Assembly (NCBI GenBank): GCA_013397845.1
Contig: VZTG01004593.1
Location: 72,044 to 136,043, forward strand
Direction of reading: 5' to 3'
Length of the DNA stretch: 64,000 bases
Source: Melanocharis versteri
Lineage: Eukaryota; Chordata; Aves; Passeriformes; Melanocharitidae
Below the pieces are notes generated by a model. It was not told where the DNA came from and searched no databases. It saw nothing but the letters and a program-made list of their open reading frames with translations. Shown piece after piece: positions 38,133-50,994 of this stretch. Numbering within the stretch: position 1 is the stretch's first letter; each line of letters opens with the position of its first letter. Position numbers and translations under genes: made by a program.

Positions 38133-40640
38133 CCCCTGAACAATGTCAGTCAGTGTCACCAGCAACTCCATCCTTCTCTGTTTTTTTAAAGTTCTTCATT
38201 TGAATAATAGCTTCATTAATAGAGTGCTGTCCCTGACTCCTCCATTGTGCTCCACCAGGCATGAATCTGACCCATCTTGTATTTACAATGGTTTTAACAT
38301 GAAGCCGGGTTTTGTGCTGCTGCAAACATAGCCAGGGATGATGGTGTCACTCACCTAGATTTACAGCACTGGAAGGAGAGCAGAATCCCAGCTGGTTATC
38401 CACAAAGTTTTCTGGTGGGTGCACATGGGGATTTCTGAGCATCAAACACCTCTCGCCCCACCATCTTTCTTTCACTGAGGAGCTCATCCTGGCTCCCCGT
38501 ACTCAGAAGTTCAGGAATGGAGACTGACCTCTTTGCATTTAGGTGTGTTCATCCTGATTCACCCTTTCATCTCCAGCTCCTTCAGCAGCAGAGCCCCATC
38601 TTCTCCTTACAGCTCCAGCCAAGCCCTGTCTACACTGACCCAGCCTTCAAAGAGCCAAGAGCTTTGCTGAGGGAGCATAATGCCGAGAGAGGTGGGTCAG
38701 CAGGAGAGCAGTGAGAGCATCCTACTTCCCTCAGCCTTTCCTTCTTCATTTTCACCAACATGAGTACTGGCTCTGCCCATTTCCAGGGGCAGGCTTTCCT
38801 CATGGGCCACAGCAATGGGGAGGGCTGAGAAAGGGGAGAGTGACAGAAATACTCCACCTCAAAGCCAGTGGGAAAATGAACAGACATCTGGACACACAAG
38901 GGTCAGGAGAATATAGGAGGAGGAAGCCTGGCATTTACCAGCCTCTCTGCTTTTCCTGGTGAAGATAATATCATCTGACCATGTTTTGATGTTTTATACC
39001 CAATTGCATTACTGAAGGTTTTTTTACTGCTCTTCTACCAGCTCTTGCTCTCTATACCTCTGCTTGGTGACCAGCACATTTCCCTGTATTCTGCAGCAGG
39101 GAGAGAGGTCTACACTGATAGATCTCTCACCTTCCCATCTAATCCTAGTGATTATTTCCACCATGTGCTATCAAGCACAAGCAAAGTTGTAACAGCAAAG
39201 TTAAATTAAACAGCAGGAGAGGATAGAGCTGTTGCCGGAGGTGACTTCAGGAGTGCGCAGTGCTTTATCTGTTATACCTCTGAACCAGGAGCTTTCAGCA
39301 ATACACTGCCTTTGGAAGGATTGACGTCCCTCCCCATGAAAAACAAACCTCTAGGACTTACTACTTTTCTGGATCCAGAGTCAAGCACGATCCGGGTATG
39401 TGTGGTACAGTGCATTTAAGGGTGAATGATTACACTGTGGGGAAAAAAAACCAAACACCAAATTAAACTTGACAAAAGACTTCTGTAATAGCTGTAAAGA
39501 TTTATGTAATGTGTTTTTAAAGCTCAAGTGAACCATCAAATCAATTGGGAAAAAAATGGAAAAAATCGGTCTTTGTTATTAGACTGTTGAGTATAAAAGG
39601 CAATTTAGCGCTTTCGAAGCATTTGCAGTAGCTGTAAAACAAGCACCTATTGTTCAGAGTTCCCTGTTGCTCTTTAATGGACCGGGCTCACTGAAATCAC
39701 TGGAGCACATTTTTAAAGAAAAAAAAAAATCAGCATACAAGATAACCAAATTACCAAGTTTTGTCTGAAAATCAACAGGATAGACACCATCAGTGCCTGC
39801 TAACCCCTCTGCAACCTGCCATTTTAAGTTCCACCAGTGAGCAGAACCCAAGGTCTTCTTACAGAAGAAATGTTTCTAAAGGTATAAGGGTATAATTAGC
39901 TCCTCAGTTATAGAAACAGAACTTGAAAATAACAAATTGGGTCCCTTGAGTTGTTCCACGGATGGGCCATGACACATGAAACCAACATTGAGCCTTGTGA
40001 GCACTTTGTGTAACTCATTTTTGTCAGTGTCCACATGCAAATACTGAAGGGCAAATCCAATTGTAATATGATTTGTTTGACTTTAATGCAAGCATTGTGT
40101 GTATGGTAAAAGACACTTGGTCAGCAAAAGGAAAATTTGATGGCAGACCTTCAAGAAACTCACTAGCTTCAGGAGAACTACAGGTCATTATTTTTTGAAA
40201 AGTGCATCTTTCTTCCTCAGAAATGTTGTACCTCTGAATCAGTTCACGTTCTCATTCAAAAATCAAGTGCCTTAACTTTGCGTATTTTTCTGTATACTAT
40301 GCAATGGAGGCGGGTGCATTTTAAAACCTATTTCTGAATGATGTTTTTATACAATGACTGATTGTGGATGAGTGAATAATTCTAAAAATGGTGTTAGAAA
40401 AAACACATCTTTGTAAATACTGTAAGATTTTTGAAGAAAAAACCAGCCCAAAACCTTCCCTTCAACACTTTGCCTTTCTTGTCTAATTGCTGCATCAAAG
40501 TGTGATAAACAGTGTTTGAAGCTTGTGCTGATTAATTATCAGAAAGACGAATGATAACATTGTTTAGAAATGGCAAAGTTGTCAGCATGTAAATTAAGGA
40601 CATTAAATGCATCACACGAGATGATGTAGCTTGTATATGC
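38133..40640 (+). other. ENPP6: Probable ENPP6 3' UTR (end uncertain)
   Basis: No further exon is expected after the stop. The sequence becomes AT-rich from about 39.4 kb. No AATAAA is seen on the plus strand here, but ATTAAA occurs at 39,205-39,210, 39,462-39,467 and 40,602-40,607; the last two are followed by GT-rich sequence. The true cleavage site cannot be chosen without transcript data, so the right edge is an inference. Confidence 0.4.
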
Positions 40641-41590
40641 AGTCCTTCTTCCCAGATGTATTTCATTGTCTAACCTTCTGAACATCCATTCAGGGACATG
40701 TCATTCCCACTAGCCAACGGACACGACAAAACATCTTGCACTTCTAAGAAGAGAGGTGAGCCCCTGGTGCTCCCTCTAGACCCACTTCTCTAAGCCCACT
40801 GTGTCACCATCACACCAGCTGCTTGCACAGAAATTAAGAGCACTGTCACTGATATGAGGGCACACTAGGCTCAGGCTCTCCAGAGCCCCCCTTTCCCAGT
40901 GGGAGATGGTGCAAATGTCAACAAGACCTTGAAAACTGATGCTACAGGCCTCAAGGACAGGGGAGCCCTACTTCACTCTATGCTCCACAAACCAACAATG
41001 TCCATGGAAGAGACTAATTTAGTAGAAATAAGTCTCCAAGCCTACTCAGTAGAATTTATCTCCTTTTCCGTATATTAACTGACCACAGAGCAGGGAGTGG
41101 ATGATGGAGGAGGACCAGTGCAGGGATGCCAACGAGTCCTTTAATTCCCAGCAGGACTCCCTCTGAACCAGTAGCACTGCCAAGGTCTGCTGGAGATGCT
41201 CCCCTCATGTTCCATGAACATGGGTCCTCAGAAAAGGAAGGTGCTGAGGGACTGCCTGCACAGGAAAAAGTCCCAGTCAGCTCCCCATAACAGTGCCAAA
41301 AATGGCAATTTCACAGCTAAATAAGCTGAGCCTTTTTTATCAATGACCTTGGTGGTCATGTAAAGGGCATGGCTGGCTAAGGCTCAGCGGATGAGCCCTC
41401 CAGCATTCCCCAGGATGCAGCCTGCATTGCCTGCACAGACTGCAGCCTCTGCAGTGGAGACACTTTCCCATTGGTCCAGACACTGGCCTGCACCCTCCAC
41501 AAGTACAGAGACTTCGCAAATAAGGGGTGAGTGAGAAGATTTTGCGGTGCTGTTCATCTTCCTTGTCTCCTAACTAATACATCACAATAT

Positions 41591-41745
41591 ATCACAGAAT
41601 CACAGAGTATTCTGAGCTGGAAGGGACCCACAAGGATCATCAAGTCCAACTCCTGGCCCTTCACAGGACCATCCCGAAGAGTCGCACCATGTGCCCGAGA
41701 GTATCGTCCAAATGCTTCCTGAACTCTGCCAGGCTTGGTGCTGTG
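41591..41745 (-). mobile_element. CR1 LINE 3'-end fragment
   Basis: ATCACAGAATCACAGAG is the inverse of the CR1 terminal 8-bp repeats. It is followed by GAGCTGGAAGGGACCC, GGATCATCAAGTCCAACTCC, CACCATGTGCCCGAGAG and CTGAACTCTGCCAGGCTTGG, all characteristic of avian CR1 tails. The element lies on the minus strand with its 3' end at 41,591. It is 5'-truncated at about 41,745, after GGTGCTGTG. Confidence 0.92.
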
Positions 41746-42353
41746 GCGTCTGTCAGATGTTAACCCGTACACCTCAGCGGGAGGCGCAGACCAAATGAGC
41801 TCTGGTCACTGGGAAGTGAAAGGCATTGGTAAAGCTCCACGTAACATTTCCTCACCTTCTTTTCCCTATAGGGCTGTGGCAGAGAGGGCAGGTCGCAGCA
41901 AATCCAACAGGAATTTTTTAAGAAAACATGGCCTAATGAAGAGGAAGGTTTGGAACCCTGCATTTTAGCATAAGAAGTCTTTAATAGCTGTTTTAAAAGA
42001 GAACTTTCACATACACAGAGAAACATTTTTTGTGTAAATATTTAAACTCATGTAAGTTAAGGGAAGGTTCAAAAATAAGAACATTTCAGAATTACAGTCG
42101 ACTGGGCACAGTAATTCTCAAGCTTCACAGAGATGTACTGTACGGATTATTCTGATATTTCAAATACATGGAAATTGCTATGGACTTTAAAACCATTATG
42201 ATGTCTGTATCAATCACACCAGTTCAGCTCTGCCAGCCCAGTTTCAGCAGGAAACCACGATGAGCTGCCAGGCAGCCTGCCCGCTGTCTGTCCGGGATGC
42301 GGGAATGCCTGGCTGCAGCCGCACCGCCGCACGAAGGCTGCTGCATTTCTGCT

Positions 42354-42410
42354 GCCCTCCGCTGGGCCTGCTCCAGGAGCTCCACGTCCCCCTCGTACGG
42401 AGGAGCGCAG
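42354..42410 (-). mobile_element. Possible CR1 reverse-transcriptase remnant
   Basis: Read on the minus strand this encodes APPYEGDVELLEQAQRRA, resembling the end of the CR1 reverse-transcriptase region (a YKKD..ELLE.VQRRA pattern). The DNA GAGCTCCTGGAGCAG and CCCAGCGGAGGGC also resemble CR1. Neighbouring sequence does not continue the match, so this is a short fragment or a chance similarity. Confidence 0.45.
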
Positions 42411-42479
42411 CACGGCACAGAGACCCCCAGCACGGCGCACAGACCCCCAGCACGGCGCACGGACCTCCCGACACGGCGC
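42408..42479. repeat. GC-rich 20-bp tandem repeat (about 3.5 copies)
   Basis: Units starting CAGCACGGC at 42,408, 42,428 and 42,448 have an exact 20-bp period (CAGCACGGCGCACAGACCCC with small changes), followed by a partial copy to 42,479. Confidence 0.85.
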
Positions 42480-43980
42480 TGCGGTCGCTCCCTTGCCCGT
42501 TTCCGCGCGGGCAGCNGCCGGCCCGCAAACAGCGCCCTCGGGACAAAAGGGCTCCTCGCCTTCAGCCGGGAGAGCGAGGAGTCGGGCTTTTGCTTCCTTC
42601 TCTGTCTCTCATCGCAACTTTCCCCCTTTCTCCCCTTTAACTCTCTTGCTACCCTTTGCGCTATAACCTGCTGCCTCCATGTAGCACCCTGAGCAAGCTT
42701 CCCACCTGCTCCTGCTCCTTTTTCCGCAGGAGGACGAGTGGGCACAGCAAGACCTTCGTGTGTACGTGGCCCTAAATGATCCAAGAGAGGAACCAGCTGG
42801 ATGTACTCCCCTCTCTCAGGACTTAGGCTGCATCTCAAGCTGCCGTTGTTGTCATTAAAGCCTGATCCCACTGGGGCGAGACAAAATACATGAAAACAAG
42901 AAGGGGAGGGGATCATGGGGAGCGACGCAGCTCTTGCTCTGCTACTTGTGCCCGCTCGCAGCTTGGCTCGAGGCTGAACGCAGAACCTTTGTGTCAGATG
43001 TCCCAGCAGTGCCACACCGGGAACTCTGAGCTTTTGTCAGCGCAGGGGAACTCCGACTAAAAAAGTCACAGGTAGCAAAGAAATGGTGAGGAGGGATGTG
43101 AAGTGGCTGAGGTGGGGGAAATTCAGTGCCCGCTTTCCACACCAGCACAGGTCAGGGCTTAGCTGAGCTCCTGGGAGCTGATTTAGATCCTCCCCCGGTC
43201 GCAGCAAATGAGGCATTTGTATATCAGGATTGTATCAGTCTCCAGGAGCAAGGGGCACCGGTGCATGTATAGATATTCCTCCATCCCTCACCAAGGGGTT
43301 GCAGGCAGCCAGCCCCAAAATGTCAGCATTCTCTGCTGGGACCATGTGGGTATTTCCCACAGGACCAATTTCCTGTGGCTGCCAGAGTGGGCACTGACAG
43401 CTCTTGAGCAGCCTTCTGTTTTTCTCAAGAAATTAGTAATACACTAAAACATTACTCATCACTTCAATATATTGTTTGGTGAATATTAATTAAGCCTCAA
43501 AATTGGCCGGAGACACTGTCATTGCTTCCTGGCCAGATAGAAAAAGGGAGGCTGGGATGGCATCGTCTGTTGCAAAGGTTTTGGAATGCAGGTCAGGCTT
43601 GCAGGGGATCATCCACAATCCCTGCTGAACACCCACTCAGCCCCCTGCTCTCATTGGGCTGCCTCCATGCAAAGGCTCCTGGCCACATAAACGTATATAA
43701 CTGGGCCATGTGTCCATTAGAGGCAGTTTTAACCTTTCTTCAGTGGTCCCATGTGCTGCTCATCCTACATCACTAAAACAACCAGTGCACTGGCATTCAC
43801 TGTACCCCCTATGCAGGTTAGTTTTACCCCCGCAGGACATGACCATACCAAGTGACTCAGCAGGAGCCTGCTGCTGATTTCTGTGAGGTGCCTCACACCC
43901 TCTACATGATGCCTGGGCAGAAGGAGGCTCTGACAAATTCAAAATGAATTTTTTGGAAGGGCTTATTTGCCTCCCAACGT

Positions 43981-44030
43981 ATCCATCCATCCATCCATCC
44001 ATCCATCCATCCATCCATCCATCCATCCAT
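43981..44030 (+). repeat. (ATCC)n microsatellite, 12.5 units
   Basis: Fifty bases of perfect ATCC repeat. Likely length-polymorphic. The apparent open frames across it are low-complexity artefacts. Confidence 0.97.
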
Positions 44031-47000
44031 AAATCACACTCTCCCTTGATACTTTTTCCATGTACTCCATGCAGGTGGAGCTTTGTTTCCTTGCTTGCCG
44101 GAGTAGGCAGTAATGTGGTTTTCAGCTTACAGCTCATTGATTGTCCATGAGAATCTGAGGACTGAGAGAGGGGTAACCCTGCTGACCACACCCCAACTGA
44201 GTAGGTTCTGTAAGAGAGGGGGAAAGCACCTCTTCCCCAGCCATGGAGGGATTCTCCAAGCACAGATATAGCAAGAAAACAATTCTGGGCTTAAAAACAA
44301 AGATTTTAAAGCAGCCTTCAAATAGCAGCTGTGAAAGGGGACAAAAAAAAAAAGGTTTTTAAGGTGGAATTCAAGCAGTTTATGAGCTGGATTATACAAA
44401 CTGCTTGCTTACACTGCTGCAGGGGCTGGGGTGAAACATCCTGAAACATCCCCTCCCGCCTTAATCTCAAATGGTTTCTTATAAGAACACTTCTGACAAA
44501 GAAAAATAACTACTTTTCCTCCTCTAAACAGAATAAACTTGTAAGGGCACTGAGCTTTCTTTGTGCTTCATACAACTTCTTTCATCAAGAACAAATGGGA
44601 TGAACAAACCCAGGTCCTACGGACAAGAAGATATTTAATATCTATAATGTGGGGAGCTTCCCAGCAGAAGACAGACTCTGTTTTATGCAGAAATAGCTGA
44701 ATGCAGCCTGTAAAGGCCTAGCAATTAATCACGCACTTGAAGAAATACAACACGCTCATAGAGGCTGAATTTTAAATGCTTGCTGCTCCAGTTTGGACAG
44801 TGACAAATTAAGGCCCCCACAAAAGCAGGTGTGGCTCTTGAAGAAGCCCTCTGAGGGCAATTAAAAATAGGAAACCAGCTGGTAACTGTGCAGATGTGAC
44901 AACTAGGGCAGCTTAGGAAATGAATACAAAGGAGGATGGAGGAATAAATGGTGTAGGAGCTGAGGCAATAAAACAGGACCTGCTCTCCACAGGGGCTTGC
45001 TCCATGGCAGGTGAAGTGCCTCATCATGTGGGATGGGCAAAGTGGCGACAGCCACATATCCCCATTGCCCTGGAGAGCTGCCACAGACAGGCTCCAAATG
45101 AAGCCCTCACTGAAGGACCCCAAAAACCAGAAGAGCTGCTGCTGTGTGTCACACAGTTTCCGCAGGGTGCCCAGGGGACGGCTGCATTCAGGGATGTCTG
45201 AAGCAGATGGCCTGGGTACATCTGAAATTGTCTGTGGTACCCTGTGATGGAAAATGCAAGGGATGTAATCAAGGGTGGATTTTGCCAAATCAGCTTCAGT
45301 GAGCTCCAATCCAACAGGTAATATCCAGCCAGATTTCTTATACAGTGCTTCATTGTTCCTGGTCAGTTCATTGTCTCCAGTGTTCACTGTTCTGAATCAT
45401 TCAAGAAAATAGTAGTTTGTCCCATTGAAAATACAGAAAATAATTCAGATACATGACAGATTATGATGAATTTGTAATTTTCCATTAGGGTTACCATTTA
45501 GGAAGTGTGAGCAAAATTATAAACAGTGCCATGCAAACAAACTATGAACCAGTACAAGCCAGAGCTCCTCATCGGATGTGGAAAAGGATGTCCTCATGAT
45601 CGTCATCACAATTTCTCTGTGCTGTTCCTCACACATTTTCTCCTACTCTGCCTCTCTCCACACATCCAGTGTGTGCGAGGCATCACTGGGACAGAATTTT
45701 GTAGAATTTACCTTCTACCAAAGTGCAGGCTGGGGGACTGTTCCCATCGGTCTGTTCTTCTAAAGTAATTTGTTGATAAAAATCTCTTTCCTGTTGTGAA
45801 TCGTATGGACTATTTCTCAGAAAAAGCTGTCAGCACAGATCACTATAGATGACTTTTTTTGTTGTTGTTTTCCCCCTTGTCCATAGGAAAGGTGTACTCC
45901 TGTTAACGTTAAGCTTTGGCATCCCTCCAGGAAGCTGAGCAAAACAGCATTTCATTTGAGACTGCTGATAAAAGGCAGAGTTGTCAGGGTCTTTATTCGT
46001 TTCAATCTTGAAATAAAAAGATCTCTCTAGTGAAGAGCTGCTCAGCCACTTGCCTGACTCTGTGAAGCTGAGTATTTAAGCCACTTCTCTCTTGAAAAAA
46101 AATTCTTATTTTTGTTGGCCCTATTTCCAGCATAGTGTTGAAGCATAGGAAATTTTCTGTGTAAAAGGAGCTCTCTTCCTGTGTTCCCCTCCACCACTTG
46201 CTGCTTGTCACCAGTGTGGGTCGTGACAGTCCTAACAGTGCCATCCTAGCCAGAATGCCAAATAATAAGGCAGGTGGGCAGCTTCACTGTCAGAAAGTAC
46301 AATCCACAGTACCTCTGTACCTGGGCACAGGTGGTCATTGCAGCACGGAGACCCTCTCTGGCCTTTCATATGATAAACGCATCCTAAGACTGAATAAATT
46401 ATTTTATAACAAGCTCAGCATCCAGGGTCTCAGCCAGGGACAAGGGCCCCAGCTGTCCAGGAACAAACCTGCTCTCAAAAAGCAGGATTCTTTTTCCAAA
46501 AATCCTGCCAGGGTGGGAGAAAGGGTGCAACCAGAGAGAGCCAGGAACACAGCCTGAGGCTGTACTGAGCACACCACCAGCAGCCACAGGGGGGAGATGG
46601 TCTCTGCCAGCACTTTTCCTCTGTTTGAAGGGATGGTAATGGGCTAATTTGGAACTGGCAGTAGGTAAACGAAGAGAAGATATAAGATGAATCTTACAGA
46701 AGAATCTGAACCTATTCTGCATCCCCCTTCCAGTTCCCCATGAGAATCATAGCTAGAAATGGAGAAGCCTTCTGGTGATGTTTAAAAGGTTTCATGTACC
46801 ACCGTGGCAAACAGAGCCAACAGCAAAACTTCCCTGCCTCCAAGGGACAAGAGAAGAAATTGCTTGGTGCTCATCCACCTCCCTCCTGTAATCTGTTGTG
46901 TCTGGCAACTGCTGCCATGTGCAGACATCTGCAATGCCTCAAATACCTTCTCCTGCTGGAGAGAAGAGATGGTTTTTAAGACACAAAATAAGCTTGGAGG

Positions 47001-50000
47001 CACTTGGCAGCCCTTGCAAGGGAATGAACAGCAAGCTATTGCATGTATGATAAGAATGAGGGGAAAAAAGGAAGAAGGCTTTATTCTGAGACAAATGTGG
47101 GTGCCTTGAGGGTGACCAAAACTTTCAGGAGCAGAAACCTGTGCACGTGATGAGAGAGAGGATGATGGATTGAGACAAGAAATTACAACTTGTGTTTTAG
47201 GGGGCTGCCTGAGCAGAGGGGAATACCTCACCAGGTTTGCAAGGTGGGCCTAGGTCCTACCTAGTGGGTGAAGGGTGGCAAACTGTTCTTCAGACCAGGA
47301 GTTAACTGGGAGTAAGGAGGACCCTTGCACTTGGGCAGCAGAGAGGAGGAGTCCACACGGCAGGACTGCCAGATGGCCCCTACCGGGATCTCTCTCCATC
47401 CCTTCCCACAGGGCTTTTTCCAGGACCCCACTCTGCTTACGCATGGGGCACCTCCAGGAAAGCCAAGCCCTGCTGCCCTCAGTGGCTGCACTGTCTCCTG
47501 GCCCCTGCTGGGCATTGTTCAGGGACACCACATGCTTACAGTAAAACCACAGACACATCAGAACACTCCAGTATCAGTTGCTATTTATTTTAAGTCTCTA
47601 TAAACCATAAAGGCAGGCACACGTAGTTCTCCACCTCAGCTGGCTTTTGGGAGCTCAGGATCCTTCAGCCTCCCAATAATGCAAAGATATTTTTCTTCTG
47701 TCTTGAACTGATATTCCTTCTCCAGCTGCTGGTCCTAACTATGACTCCCCTGCTACTGAAGTACATCCTCACATTTCTCTGTCCTTGAGTTTTCCTCTTT
47801 ATTTTGGTGAACTCTCTCAGGATTTTAAGCTCTGATATTCCAATTCCCTCATTTTCCTTCTGGAGAATGGTATCCACCCTCCTTCTCTTCCCCTTGAGCT
47901 GCAGAGATCCCAATTTGGGATTTGCCTGCCCTGATGCTTCTGCCACAGATTTCATGTGACCTCTGCCTCTACCCAGAGTTCCCTGGGAATTTTCAGCCCT
48001 TCTTTGGCACTTACAAAGGCAACTGGCCTAATTTTACCAGTAACAAGCACAGGGACATGAGGAGAGAGATTGAGAGGACTCAAAACAGAAGGCTTCAGGT
48101 TTCCCTAAGCAAGCAAGCAACCAGTGTACGTAACTATTTCAGTGTAAGCACAGCCATGTTGGTAAATTTATTTACTATCTTTGCTTACTTTCACATAGCT
48201 GGCAGAACAGGGTTAGGTTTTATGTGCTTATTAGGATGAGGGAGAAAAAAAAATATGTTAAACAAAAGTACTTGGGATTTCCCGTTCCTTGTCCCCATTC
48301 ATCACTTCTGTGACAGCTGGGCTAAAAATACTTCGCTAAACATAAAGACCTACGGGCATGGAAGGAAGCTGCTTATAAATGCAAGCTCAGCCATTTCCAC
48401 ACAAAACCACAGGCAGTTATCAAAGTCCCAGCATCACTGACTACTCAGAACCCTTCTCTCTTCAAGTACCAGCTACAGTGAACAGGAATGTCAGAGCCAT
48501 GGGCTCCTTCCCTGCAGTTTAGGAAAGGCTAGTAAGTAGAGGCCATTTTCTTCATATCCATTCTGCAAAGCACAGCTAAATAAACTGCTTTTTTAATAAT
48601 TTATTTACCTGAGGCCTTGCTTGATGCCCTGAGGAAGACAGATGTGACCTGTACAGTTTGGGGTTTGTGTTTTCTCTTTGAGCCCTCAAATCACAGAGAT
48701 GCTGGACAGAATAGCACATAGTCTTCAAAAAAACCCGGAGCAGCAGCCAAAAGGAGGAAGAGAACAGAAAGGACTAAAAAATGGGGGCATATTTACATTC
48801 CTAAATATTTTTAAAATTAAAAGCCTGCAACGGCATGGCTTGAAGGGAAGTGCTGACAGGAGCACCTATCCTGAAGCAGCTGACCACCTTTTCTTCTCTA
48901 AGGTCTTCCTGATGAGCAGGGAAAGCGAAAAAGAGAAAGTAACAGTAAAGTGGGAGACAGACACTCTAAGATTAGAGTGATATTTTGAGAGGCGAGGATG
49001 AGAAATGGTCCAGAAGAACTCTCATGCCAAGTAACATGTAGGGAAAAAAAAACCCCAACCTAAAGGAAAATAAATGTCAAAAAGAAGCAGAAGATGAGGG
49101 GGTTCAATAGAAGGATATTATAGAAAGCAAGTTGTGAGGAAAACAACAGACTAAAGAAACAGTTGAGAGGCTGACGGAGAAAAGATCTGGAGAGATCTTT
49201 CAAAAAAGTTATCCTATAGATATATCTGTAGATACAGAGGGATGTAAATCTATTCAGTGCTCTCGGCAAAAAGGCATGACCTAACAGCAAGAGAGTACTT
49301 CTTCAGCCAAGCAGTGGCCCTAGACATTTTGAGTATGTTATAGGCCGTGTTTGACCAAAAAGATGTCACTTGATCAAGATCTTCAGTTTACCTGTCAGCA
49401 GAGTAAGTATAAAGAGAATTCAAGGCAGGCTTGCAAGCAAGTTTTAAAGTGCTAGGTGTGGTAACTTCGGACAACAGTAGTTTCTTTCCAGGTAATTAAT
49501 GATTAGCCTAATTTAGCACCTAAAATAGAAGCACACCATAAGGACAGAAACAAAAACAAAGTGCTCTGCGAGGCGGAAATAGTGCTTGCAAACTTCTCCA
49601 GTAATACTAAAAAGGCCTTGAAAGTCTGAGTCTACCAAAACCCAAAATTGACTTGGCCTGTGCAAGGCACTAGGTCAGTGCTGGCATAAAGCCCTAACCA
49701 AACCCTGTTTGGTTTTGGGATTTTTCCCCCCTGTAATTCAAAATGCATAATTTCATGTAGATGGATTATAGTGGAAGCAGATGGATGAAGGGGAATGAGC
49801 AAAGACTAGAAACAGTGTGGTAGTAGTATGTGCCACTAGCAGGTGACAAGCACCTACTTCTAGAGATGCTGCTTTTTTTTTTATCTTGTAAACATTGTAA
49901 ATTCTTACAGCTGACCTTGGCAAACAGCGGCTCTCATGGCACAGCTCTGGCAAATCTCCTGGACCCTAAACTTCCTCCAAAGCTTCTTCCAGGTGGTGGT

Positions 50001-50988
50001 AGAAGGTTGGAAAATGGCACTTGCATGTTACATTGTCCACTTAGACCTTTCCAATCAGCAGCTATCAGTTTTCTTGAAGAATGTGAAAAAAACTCCTTGC
50101 TAGAACCTTTTCTCTTGGGTGTGTGCACCAGGTCCTCCTTTAGCTCATGAGGAGGGAGAGGAGAGGAAAAGAGGCACTTGACACCTGTGCTGCCCTTGGC
50201 ATCAGGATGTCCTAACGGACTTCTCATTTCCTGGAGCTTGGGTGCATCTCAGCTGGGCACTCACACATTCAGTGGAGATCACACTCCCCTTGCAGCTGTC
50301 AACTTCACATCCAGTCCAAACCAGAAAAAAAGGTGAATTTCCTCCCTTGCACTCTTAATGGCCAAAAGAGCTTTTATAAAGCAGAGGGGAACACAGCAAG
50401 TTGTTAGAATGTTTGTTTTTCTGAGATTTCTCGTTTGTTGTGCAAGGTTTCCTAAGTTAGGGAGAGAAACAGCATGTTAAATGGAAATATAAGTATACTC
50501 TAAAAACCACCGATGAGTGCAAAGAATCCACTTAGAACATATAACCAAATGTTATTTAATATCTTAAAAAGTAACACAATCCAAAATGGATATTTCACAC
50601 AACACTACATAAACAACATGAACACAATATTACCATATGGAGGGACTTTCAAATATAGACTTACAAAAATCCCTGTCCTTTTTTTTCCTTTAAATTATTA
50701 TACTAAGCATGACAAGTAATCATCATTTACAATATGGTACACTGACACAATAAAAACCATGTTACAAATGTGCTGTTATAAATCAGTAACGTTAGGGAAG
50801 ACATTTCATGAACTGCAATTATTTCATATGAAATACTATACAATATAAACAGAACATCCATCTTGGATGACCTTTACAGCAACCAGAGACCAAGTAATTT
50901 TTAAATTTTTTTTTCAGTGCAAACACATTTATACAAGGCAGTCTTGGCTGCAAAACTCCCTTCTAACATACAGTAAGTCCCACTTGCA

Positions 50989-50994
50989 TTTATT
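50989..50994 (-). terminator. STOX2: Candidate STOX2 polyadenylation signal AATAAA
   Basis: TTTATT on the plus strand gives AATAAA on the transcript strand. It is one of several candidates; ATTAAA at 50,555-50,560 is another. Which is used cannot be read from sequence. Confidence 0.3.

Larger units (their letters stand above)
42290..42560. other. CpG-rich patch with an assembly N
   Basis: A roughly 270-bp GC- and CpG-rich block stands in AT-rich intergenic DNA about 4 kb beyond the ENPP6 stop. It includes 20-bp tandem repeats, a CR1 remnant and one undetermined base at 42,516. It could be an orphan CpG island, a promoter of an unannotated transcript, or a repeat-derived GC block. Confidence 0.5.
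40641..50500. other. Intergenic DNA between convergent ENPP6 and STOX2
   Basis: No supported coding gene. It holds a CR1 tail (41.59 kb), a CpG-rich patch with tandem repeats (42.29-42.56 kb), an (ATCC)n microsatellite (43.98 kb) and otherwise unique-looking sequence. Open frames such as 263 aa (42,224-43,015 -, spanning an N) and 220 aa (44,725-45,387 -) lack family features. On the minus strand AATAAA occurs at 47,584-47,589, far beyond the likely STOX2 end. Confidence 0.65.

Noticed and set aside
42224..43015. 263-aa open frame on the - strand
   Set aside because: Spans an undetermined base and tandem repeats in a CpG-rich block. Only the short CR1-like RT stretch is recognisable, so it is not a gene.
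43760..44263. Repeat protein-like frame with WMDG repeats
   Set aside because: This is translation of the (ATCC)n microsatellite.
44725..45387. 220-aa open frame on the - strand
   Set aside because: No recognised family and no supporting splice or promoter signals; typical of chance frames in a 64 kb window.
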